Assembly (NCBI GenBank): GCA_003556835.1
Contig: PWQG01000417.1
Span: 1 to 6,885 of the forward strand
Direction of reading: 5' to 3'
Length of the DNA: 6,885 bases
From: Gammaproteobacteria bacterium
Lineage (GTDB): Bacteria > Pseudomonadota > Gammaproteobacteria > Pseudomonadales > Pseudohongiellaceae
The translations under genes were made by a program, and so were the position numbers. Shown here one piece after another: positions 1-5,534 of this stretch; positions within the stretch are counted from its first letter, which is position 1, and each line of letters opens with the position of its first letter. Below the pieces are notes generated by a model, which did not search any database, had not been told where the DNA came from, and was given only the letters and a program-made list of their open reading frames with translations.

Positions 1-60
1 AGCAAGCGGGGACAGCACCAGTGCCAGGAAAACAGCACGAATAACTTGGAAAATTTTCAC
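1..60 (-). CDS. 5' end of a probable exported protein (partial, runs off window)
   Basis: Reading leftwards from a GTG at 60-58 gives 20 open codons to the window edge. The peptide starts MKIFQVIRAVF and continues LALVLSPLA: a basic residue near the start, one Arg at position 8, then a hydrophobic run ending in a small-residue stretch, which is the n- and h-region pattern of a Sec signal peptide or the first part of a lipoprotein signal. A purine-rich GGCGG lies about 6 bases upstream of the GTG and could serve as a ribosome site. The gene lies downstream of aroA on the same strand, 114 bases away, so it may be read from aroA or from its own promoter. The product cannot be named from 20 residues. 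It is not cmk, the usual partner after aroA in many gammaproteobacteria, because no P-loop kinase N-terminus is present. Confidence 0.55.
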   Translation of the reverse strand, partial: MKIFQVIRAVFLALVLSPLA

Positions 61-94
61 AATGGACCGCCGTAATAGTGAGAAATGGAGGCTG

Positions 95-124
95 GTGATA
101 GCACATCACACACCGGGACTTCAA
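95..124 (-). promoter_or_regulatory. Weak sigma70-like promoter candidate with overlapping palindrome
   Basis: On the minus strand TTGAAG (124-119) is followed after 18 bases by TATCAC (100-95), which is preceded by TGC, an extended -10 pattern. Each hexamer matches four of six consensus positions. The -10 overlaps a perfect inverted repeat, GTGAT-N5-ATCAC, at 95-109. This could drive the exported-protein gene starting at 60. The half-site spacing fits neither the CRP nor the FNR consensus, so no regulator is proposed. Both elements could be chance. Confidence 0.25.
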
Positions 125-138
125 TGCTTACGGGACAG

Positions 139-157
139 GACCGATGCCAGATCAGTC
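139..157 (-). other. Small hairpin just after aroA
   Basis: Seventeen bases after the aroA stop, the minus strand has GACTGAT, a 5-base loop (CTGGC) and ATCGGTC, giving a 7-bp stem with one U-G wobble. No U-run follows (the next bases are CTGTCCCG), so it is not a standard intrinsic terminator. It may protect the aroA mRNA 3' end or slow polymerase, or it may be incidental. Confidence 0.3.
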
Positions 158-174
158 AGGCGACAGAAACCGCG

Positions 175-1461
175 TCAGGTCGACACAATACTTTCGAAAC
201 GCTCAAAGTAGTCCGGGAAGGTCTTCGCCGTGCACTCCGGCTCATTGATGGTGATATCCGAGTCGCCGAAAGCAGCCAAAGAAAAACACATGGCAATACG
301 ATGATCGTCATAAGTGTCGATGGCAGCACTGCGCCACTCGGTTGGAGGTGTGATACAGATATGATCCTCGCCTTCCTCGACCTCCGCGCCCAGCTTGCGC
401 AGTTCGGTGGCCATCGCATGCAGGCGGTCGGTTTCCTTGACGCGCCAGTTCGCCACATTACGGATGCAGGTACGGCCCTCGGCAAACAGCGCAGTGGTGG
501 CAATGGTCATGGCCGCGTCGGGAATATGATTCAGGTCCAGATCCACGGCCTGCAAGGGGCCCCGGGCCGACACTTCAATCCAGTGATCCGACCATTTCAC
601 CTCGGCGCCCATCTTCTCCAGCACCTCGGCAAAGCGCGCATCACCCTGCACCGAGGCGGAACCCGTACCATGGACCCGCACCGGTCCACCACCAATGGCG
701 CCGGCGGCCAGGAAGTAACTTGCACTGGACGCATCGCCTTCCACCACAATGGAGCCGGGACTGACATATTCCTGCCCGGCGGCAACGGTGAAGCGACGGA
801 ACTGCTCGTTCTCCACATGAACGCCGAAACGCTGCATGACGTCCAGGGTGATATCAATGTAGGGCCTGGAAACCAGTTCGCCTTCCACCTCGATCTCCAC
901 GGGCTCGCCAATCAGGGGCGCGGCCATGAGCAGGGCCGTCAGGAATTGGCTGGAAATGCGTCCATCGATGGAAACGCGCCCTCCGCGCAGGTGGCCGGCT
1001 CGCACACGCAGGGGTGGATAGCCTTCGGTACCCAGGTACTCCACTTCGGCACCGAGTGGGCGCAGGGCATCGATCAGGTCGGCGATGGGCCGCTCGTACA
1101 TGCGCGGCTCACCAGTCATCGTGAACTCACCTGTCCCGATACACAGGGCAGCGACCAGGGGGCGCATGGCCGTGCCGGCATTGCCCAGGAACAGGGTTTC
1201 CACTTGTCCTTTGGCCAGGGGACCGCCCAGGCCTTCAAGCTCACAGACCCCTGCATCACGGTCAAACCGAAGGGGCACCCCAAGCGCTTCCAGGGCATTG
1301 CGCATATGCCGGATGTCATCACTGTCGAGCAGGTTGCTGATGTGAGTCTGCCCCCGGCTCAGGGCCGCCAGCAGCAGGATACGATTGGAGAGGCTCTTGG
1401 AGCCGGGGATGGTGACTTCGCCCCGCGCGTGGCGCAGACGGGCTAAGGACAAGCTGTGCAT
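175..1461 (-). CDS. aroA: 3-phosphoshikimate 1-carboxyvinyltransferase (EPSP synthase)
   Basis: Cytoplasmic enzyme that transfers the enolpyruvyl group of phosphoenolpyruvate to shikimate-3-phosphate, the step before chorismate in aromatic amino acid synthesis. The 428 residues match the E. coli enzyme length, and the start MHSLSL aligns with E. coli MESLTL, which supports the ATG at 1461; a GAAGG lies 3 bases upstream. Visible motifs: PGSKSLSNR with Lys22, Ser23 and Arg27; the PEP-binding LGNAGTAMRP with Gly96, Thr97, Arg100 and Pro101; ERP with Arg124; SSQF near 170-173; HIPDAAMT with catalytic Asp315; VKETDR with Lys342, Glu343 and Arg346; YDDHRIAM with His387 and Arg388; and Lys413 in the C-terminal TAKTFPDY. 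The Gly96 and Pro101 context is that of class I, glyphosate-sensitive enzymes. No frameshift or missing catalytic residue is seen. The gene is divergent from the transporter. The neighbours hisC, tyrA, cmk and rpsA, often seen beside aroA in gammaproteobacteria, are not in the visible flanks. Confidence 0.98.
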   Translation of the reverse strand: MHSLSLARLRHARGEVTIPGSKSLSNRILLLAALSRGQTHISNLLDSDDIRHMRNALEALGVPLRFDRDAGVCELEGLGGPLAKGQVETLFLGNAGTAMRPLVAALCIGTGEFTMTGEPRMYERPIADLIDALRPLGAEVEYLGTEGYPPLRVRAGHLRGGRVSIDGRISSQFLTALLMAAPLIGEPVEIEVEGELVSRPYIDITLDVMQRFGVHVENEQFRRFTVAAGQEYVSPGSIVVEGDASSASYFLAAGAIGGGPVRVHGTGSASVQGDARFAEVLEKMGAEVKWSDHWIEVSARGPLQAVDLDLNHIPDAAMTIATTALFAEGRTCIRNVANWRVKETDRLHAMATELRKLGAEVEEGEDHICITPPTEWRSAAIDTYDDHRIAMCFSLAAFGDSDITINEPECTAKTFPDYFERFESIVST

Positions 1462-1477
1462 GGGCCTTCACTGTTTG

Positions 1478-1483
1478 TATACT
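1478..1483 (+). promoter_or_regulatory. Candidate -10 element for the transporter gene
   Basis: TATACT matches the sigma70 -10 consensus at five of six positions. With a 17-base spacer the -35 would be TGTGCA (1455-1460), only three of six, inside the start of aroA. Initiation near 1490 would give a leader of about 50 bases before the GTG at 1543. The weak -35 leaves room for an activator. Confidence 0.35.
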
Positions 1484-1494
1484 CGGGGCCGGGC

Positions 1495-1500
1495 ATTGTA
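1495..1500 (-). promoter_or_regulatory. Candidate -10 element for aroA
   Basis: The minus strand reads TACAAT here, five of six to the -10 consensus, placing the aroA transcription start near 1488 and leaving a leader of roughly 27 bases. No good -35 is found at 16-18 bases; TTGTGA (1520-1515) matches four of six but sits only 14 bases away. The element lies about a dozen bases from the opposing transporter -10, so the two promoters would compete for polymerase. Confidence 0.35.
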
Positions 1501-1533
1501 CGCCAAAACAGCAATCACAACACAGGGGCATGC

Positions 1534-1537
1534 AGGA
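1534..1537 (+). promoter_or_regulatory. Ribosome binding site that decides the transporter start
   Basis: AGGA ends 5 bases before the GTG at 1543, a good Shine-Dalgarno spacing. The upstream in-frame ATG at 1456 overlaps the aroA start codon region, would precede the candidate promoter, and would add 29 residues without transporter-like character. This site therefore favours GTG 1543 as the true start. Confidence 0.7.
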
Positions 1538-1542
1538 TTACC

Positions 1543-3072
1543 GTGGAGAGCACCGGCCAGAATAACTCAAAAGAACGCAATACCAGTCAATCCTATTCCA
1601 CAGCACAATCGGTCGGCCTCGCCCTTGGGCCCTTCCTGTTTGCTGTCACCCTGCTGTTCTTCGATCCCGAAGGGTTGAGCTTTGAAGGCCGCGCGGTGCT
1701 TGCCACCACCCTGTGGATCGCCTGCTGGTGGATCACCGAAGCGGTACCGATTCCGGCCACTTCCCTGCTGCCGATTGTGCTTTTGCCACTGACCGGCGCC
1801 CTGGACAGCGCCACCGTCACCTCCTCCTATGGGGACGACATCATCTTCCTGTTCCTGGGCGGCTTTTTCATTGCCACCGCCATGGAAAAGTGGAACCTGC
1901 ACAAGCGCATGGCCCTGGCCATCATTGCCTTTGTCGGCACGAGCACCCAGCGTATCCTGCTCGGATTCATGCTGGCCACGGCCTTTCTCTCGATGTGGGT
2001 CTCCAATACCGCATCGGTCATGATGATGGTGCCCATGGCCCTGGCCATCACTGCCCAGGTCGCTTCGGCGCTTAAGGGCACACCGGAAGAGCGTGACCTC
2101 CCGGTGTTCGAGAAATCCCTGATCTTCGGCGTCGGGTATGCCGGCACCATCGGCGGTATCGGTACCCTGATCGGCACACCCCCCAATATCATTCTTGCCG
2201 CCCAGGCGCGGGAGCTGTTTGGTGTGGAAATCACCTTTGCCGGCTGGATGATGATCGGGGTCCCCGTGGTCATTCTGCTACTCGGTATCGCCTGGGTCTA
2301 CCTGGGCCGCTTTGCCTTCCGCATGCGTATCCATGAGCTGCCCGGTGGCCGCGAACTGATCCGCAAGGAGCGCGACGCCCTGGGCCGCACATCCTTCGAG
2401 GAAAAGGTGGTGGCCTCGGTCTTTGCCTTCGCCGCCTTCATGTGGATCACCCGCGGCTTCATCTGGGCCGATCTCCTGCCGGAAATCCGCGATGGCATGA
2501 TTGCCGTGTTTGCCGCCGTGATCCTGTTCATCATGCCGGCCTCGAGCCGTCAGGCACCACGTGTGCTGGACTGGAATGACGCTGTGAAGATCCCCTGGGG
2601 CATCCTGCTGCTCTTTGGTGGCGGCCTGGCCATTGCGTCGGGTTTTCGGGAAACCGGCTTGTCCGAGTGGATCGGCACCCAACTTACCGTGCTCGAGGGC
2701 ATGCACCTGATCATCATTGTCAGTTGCGCCACCCTGCTGATCCTGTTCCTGACCGAGATCACCTCGAACACGGCCACGGCCACCATGATCCTGCCCGTGG
2801 TCGCGGCCCTGGCCCTGGCCCTGAACATTCATCCCTTCGCCCTGATGATCCCCTGTGCCATGGCCGCCAACTGCGCCTTCATGCTGCCGGTGGGCACACC
2901 ACCGAATGCCATCATCTTTGCCACCAACAAGCTCACCATCCTCGACATGGTGCGAACCGGCTTCCTGATGAACCTGATTGCGGTGGTGATGATCGTGCTG
3001 ATGATCTACTTCCTGGTGCCCGCGCTGTGGGGTATTGATCTGACCACGGTGCCGGACGCATTCCGCCTATAA
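1543..3072 (+). CDS. DASS/SLC13 family anion symporter (probable Na+/carboxylate transporter)
   Basis: Inner-membrane secondary transporter of the divalent anion:Na+ symporter family, here 509 residues from a GTG start. The first 22 or so residues are hydrophilic; many hydrophobic segments follow, up to about residue 495. Family marks: WWITEAVPIPATSLLP at 62-77; LFLGGFFIATAMEKW at 103-117; the first SNT at 154-156 (VSNTASVMMMVP); GTPPN at 211-215; WGILLLFGGG in the second half; the second SNT at 408-410 (TSNTATATMILP); and a second GTPPN at 451-455. The paired SNT and GTPPN elements reflect the inverted-repeat fold seen in VcINDY, where the SNT serines, asparagines and threonines help bind sodium and a substrate carboxylate. 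Two intact SNT motifs favour di- or tricarboxylates such as succinate, but substrate is inference; sulfate or another anion is possible. It is divergent from aroA with no evident functional link. A different start, ATG at 1456 giving 538 residues, is considered unlikely. Confidence 0.93.
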   Translation: MESTGQNNSKERNTSQSYSTAQSVGLALGPFLFAVTLLFFDPEGLSFEGRAVLATTLWIACWWITEAVPIPATSLLPIVLLPLTGALDSATVTSSYGDDIIFLFLGGFFIATAMEKWNLHKRMALAIIAFVGTSTQRILLGFMLATAFLSMWVSNTASVMMMVPMALAITAQVASALKGTPEERDLPVFEKSLIFGVGYAGTIGGIGTLIGTPPNIILAAQARELFGVEITFAGWMMIGVPVVILLLGIAWVYLGRFAFRMRIHELPGGRELIRKERDALGRTSFEEKVVASVFAFAAFMWITRGFIWADLLPEIRDGMIAVFAAVILFIMPASSRQAPRVLDWNDAVKIPWGILLLFGGGLAIASGFRETGLSEWIGTQLTVLEGMHLIIIVSCATLLILFLTEITSNTATATMILPVVAALALALNIHPFALMIPCAMAANCAFMLPVGTPPNAIIFATNKLTILDMVRTGFLMNLIAVVMIVLMIYFLVPALWGIDLTTVPDAFRL

Positions 3073-3081
3073 TCTGTCCGG
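3052..3081. repeat. Inverted repeat at the convergent gene junction
   Basis: CCGGAC (3052-3057) and GTCCGG (3076-3081) are perfect 6-bp inverted arms separated by 18 bases. They bracket the transporter stop (3070-3072) and lie immediately outside the stop of the hybrid kinase (3085-3087). No U-run follows on either strand, so this is at best a weak bidirectional transcript-end structure and may be chance. Confidence 0.25.
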
Positions 3082-3084
3082 GCG

Positions 3085-5145
3085 TTACGATGCCGCAGGA
3101 CCGAGTACCTCTTTTAACGCCCGGGCCAGATCTTCCCTGCGATAGGGCTTTTTCAGCAACGGAATTTCCGGATCTCCGGTTCGGGCGGCCGCTCCCGGAT
3201 AGCCTGAGGTCAGCAACAGGCGGATGCCAGGGCGGAGTTCCCTTACCCTGGCAGCCAGCTCATAACCGCTCATCCCGGGCATCACAACATCACTGAACAA
3301 CAGATCGACGGGTATCTCGTCATCAAGTAATTCTAGGGCCTGACGGGCGGATTCACTGGTATGCACGGTGTAGCCCAGCGACTGCAGTTGTTGCCTGGCA
3401 TAGTCCCGTACATGATTGTCGTCTTCGACGAGTAACACGGTGGCCCGCCCGGGAGACAGAAAAGACTCCGCTTCCGGTCGCGAAGTCGAGGGCCGGGCTT
3501 CATTGGCAACCGGAAGATACACCGTGAAGCAACTGCCCTTGCCTACCTCGGTTTCCAGCTGCACATGGCCGGCGGACTGTTTTGCAAAGCCGTAGACCAT
3601 GGCCAGGCCCAGCCCGGTGCCCTTCCCCTCCTCCTTGGTGGTGAAGAAGGGCTCGAAGATACGCTCGAGAAACTGCTCTTCGATTCCGTTGCCAGTATCA
3701 CTCACGGCCACGTAGACATAATGGCCCGGCGTCAGGCTGGCGCCGGATGGCATATTATCCAACTCCAATTGCCTGACTCCGGTGGTGATACAGAGCGAAC
3801 CACCATCGGGCATGGCGTCACGGGCATTGAGACAAAGATTGAGCAGCACATGCTCCAATTGCCCCGGGTCGACCAGGGCTGCCGGAAGGTCGGGCTTCCG
3901 CTGATACTGCACTTCAATCGCCCCGCTCAATACGCGTCGAAGCAGCGGATCGAGATCCTCAACCAGTTGATTGAGATCGACCGGACGTGGTTCCAGGGTC
4001 TGCTTGCGCGCGAACGCCAACAGGCGCCGCGTCAGATCGGCTCCCCGCTCCGCCGCTTCCACGATCATGTGGGCCAGATCCCGCAGGCGGGGGTGTTCCC
4101 GCAATTGCTCCACCAGGGTTTCCGCATTACCCAGCACCACCGTCAGCAGATTGTTGAAATCATGGGCCACGCCGCCTGTGAGCTGCCCCAGGGCTTCAAG
4201 ACGCCGGGACTTGTGAGCCCGCGCCTCAAAGGCCTTGCGTTCACTGACATCCGACAGCCCACCCACCATGCGTGTAGCCCGGCCGCCTTCATCACGCAAT
4301 AGAAAACCGCGATCCTCCACATCCGCCCAGCCACCATCGGCCCGCTGGAACCGATATTCGGCACTCCAGGTTTCCGCACCATTGTCCAGAGTATATTGCA
4401 GGGCATCGAGAACCCCCTCACGGTCCTCCGGGTGTATGAGTTCAGCCCAGGAGTGCTTGTCCGATGCCATCTGGCCATGTGCATAACCGAACAGATCGGC
4501 AAAACCGGCGCCCCACCAACGTGTGTCAGCAATCACATCCCAATCCCACACGGCATCATTGGTCGCCCGGGCCAGCAGGCGGAACCTCTCTTCACTCTGG
4601 CGCAGGGCCGTTTCAGCCGCTTCACGGCGCTGGATATCCGCCTGCAACGCATCATTGCTCTGTTCCAGCTGCAACGACTTTTCCTCCAGTTTGCGGATCA
4701 GGGTCTCACTGTAATGCCGGAGGACATCCGTCTCGTCGACACGCTCACTCTGCGGCGGGTTGGGAGCCGACGACACAGGTTTTTCCAGCACTTCGCCGAT
4801 GCGCTGTATAAACTCATCGGGCTCCGCCGGCTTGAGAATGAAGGCATCAGCGCCAAGATCGAAAGCGAGCTTCTCATCCGCCGATTTGGTATAAGTGGCC
4901 GTATAGACCACGAAAGGAATGCCCTGCAGGAGTGCGTCGGACTTCCAGTGACGCAGCAGTGTATAACCATCCATCACCGGCATCAGCAGATCGGAAACAA
5001 TGACCTCGGGCGGCTGCTGCCGGGCCATCGTCAGTGCTTCAGCGCCGTGACGGGCCAAAACCACATCATGCCCGTGACCGGTCAGCAAGGCCTCAAGGTA
5101 GTAGCGGTTTTCTTCCTTGTCATCAACCACCAGTATCCGTGTCAT
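3085..5145 (-). CDS. Hybrid histidine kinase, receiver-PAS-HisKA-HATPase-receiver
   Basis: A 686-residue protein with no membrane segment, so probably cytoplasmic. The N-terminal receiver spans about 3-120, with acidic pocket Asp8/Asp9, phosphoacceptor Asp52 in SDLLMPVMDG, Thr82 and Lys105. A charged coiled coil at about 140-185 leads to a PAS_3-like fold at about 185-300 (DWDVIADTRWWG, a HPEDR turn, and the PAC-like end GLSDVSERK). The kinase dimerisation helix carries GGVAHDFNN with His328; the following DxxN (Asp329-Asn332) is the motif linked to phosphatase activity. The ATPase domain shows an N box (Asn436, Asn440), DTGNG (483-487), FEPFFTT and GTGLGL (509-514). The C-terminal receiver, about 568-684, has Glu574/Asp575/Asp576, phosphoacceptor Asp619, Thr646 and Lys666. 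All phosphotransfer sites look intact. Its ATG overlaps the stop of the preceding receiver gene as ATGA, implying translational coupling; GGTGAAG at 5156-5150 is a modest ribosome site. The ligand is unknown, and no output or HPt domain is present. Confidence 0.95.
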   Translation of the reverse strand: MTRILVVDDKEENRYYLEALLTGHGHDVVLARHGAEALTMARQQPPEVIVSDLLMPVMDGYTLLRHWKSDALLQGIPFVVYTATYTKSADEKLAFDLGADAFILKPAEPDEFIQRIGEVLEKPVSSAPNPPQSERVDETDVLRHYSETLIRKLEEKSLQLEQSNDALQADIQRREAAETALRQSEERFRLLARATNDAVWDWDVIADTRWWGAGFADLFGYAHGQMASDKHSWAELIHPEDREGVLDALQYTLDNGAETWSAEYRFQRADGGWADVEDRGFLLRDEGGRATRMVGGLSDVSERKAFEARAHKSRRLEALGQLTGGVAHDFNNLLTVVLGNAETLVEQLREHPRLRDLAHMIVEAAERGADLTRRLLAFARKQTLEPRPVDLNQLVEDLDPLLRRVLSGAIEVQYQRKPDLPAALVDPGQLEHVLLNLCLNARDAMPDGGSLCITTGVRQLELDNMPSGASLTPGHYVYVAVSDTGNGIEEQFLERIFEPFFTTKEEGKGTGLGLAMVYGFAKQSAGHVQLETEVGKGSCFTVYLPVANEARPSTSRPEAESFLSPGRATVLLVEDDNHVRDYARQQLQSLGYTVHTSESARQALELLDDEIPVDLLFSDVVMPGMSGYELAARVRELRPGIRLLLTSGYPGAAARTGDPEIPLLKKPYRREDLARALKEVLGPAAS

Positions 5146-5534
5146 GACGCTTCACCATCTGCGCGCACGCTATTGCACAACTCTTCGACTTCCTGCACGA
5201 ACGTCTCGGGGTCGATGGGCTTCTCGATATAACCGTCACAACCCGCTTCCAGGGTCTTTTCCCGATCGCCGGGCATCGCATAGGAGGTCACCGCAATGAT
5301 GGGGGTGGCACGCAAGGCATTCAGTTTGCGCAGCGCCCTGGCCACGTCATAGCCATGCATGGTTGGCAACTGGATGTCCAACAGAATCAGGTCCGGCAGC
5401 TGCGCGCTGGCCAACTCGATTCCCGCAGGACCGTCGGCAGCAACCGTCACACGATAGCCGTTTTGCTCCAGCAGGTATGTCAACAGATAACGATTCTGTG
5501 CATTATCCTCGATCAACAGAACATCAAGCGCCAT
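5142..5534 (-). CDS. Single-domain response regulator, DivK-like
   Basis: A 130-residue protein that is one receiver domain and little else. Acidic pocket Glu9/Asp10, phosphoacceptor Asp53 in LILLDIQLPTMHGYD, switch Thr83 in AVTSYAMPGD, and Lys105 in YIEKPID are all present. The ILLDIQLP and AVTSYAMPGDREK stretches and the short tail resemble DivK and related stand-alone receivers, which act by binding or passing phosphate to partner kinases rather than by binding DNA. The start is ATG at 5534: GAGGA (5548-5544) sits 9 bases upstream and the receiver fold begins at once. An upstream in-frame start at 5630 would add 32 residues encoded inside the kinase gene and is not needed. The gene overlaps the GAF kinase by 11 bases and the hybrid kinase by 4. 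Likely role: phosphate acceptor or shuttle between the two flanking kinases; this is inferred from position only. Confidence 0.94.
   Translation of the reverse strand: MALDVLLIEDNAQNRYLLTYLLEQNGYRVTVAADGPAGIELASAQLPDLILLDIQLPTMHGYDVARALRKLNALRATPIIAVTSYAMPGDREKTLEAGCDGYIEKPIDPETFVQEVEELCNSVRADGEAS

Noticed and set aside
95..109. CRP or FNR binding site
   Set aside because: The half-sites resemble GTGA and TCAC, but the spacing is wrong for TGTGA-N6-TCACA and the bases do not fit TTGAT-N4-ATCAA.
85..1446. A 453-codon open frame on the plus strand covering nearly all of aroA
   Set aside because: It lies antisense to a clear, complete EPSP synthase. Its translation is rich in Gly, His and Gln without recognisable domains, as expected for a high-GC antisense frame, and no convincing ribosome site precedes it.
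3565..5232. Long plus-strand frames of 245 and 278 codons opposite the hybrid kinase
   Set aside because: Both are antisense to well-conserved kinase and receiver domains and show no recognisable protein features; they are compositional shadows.
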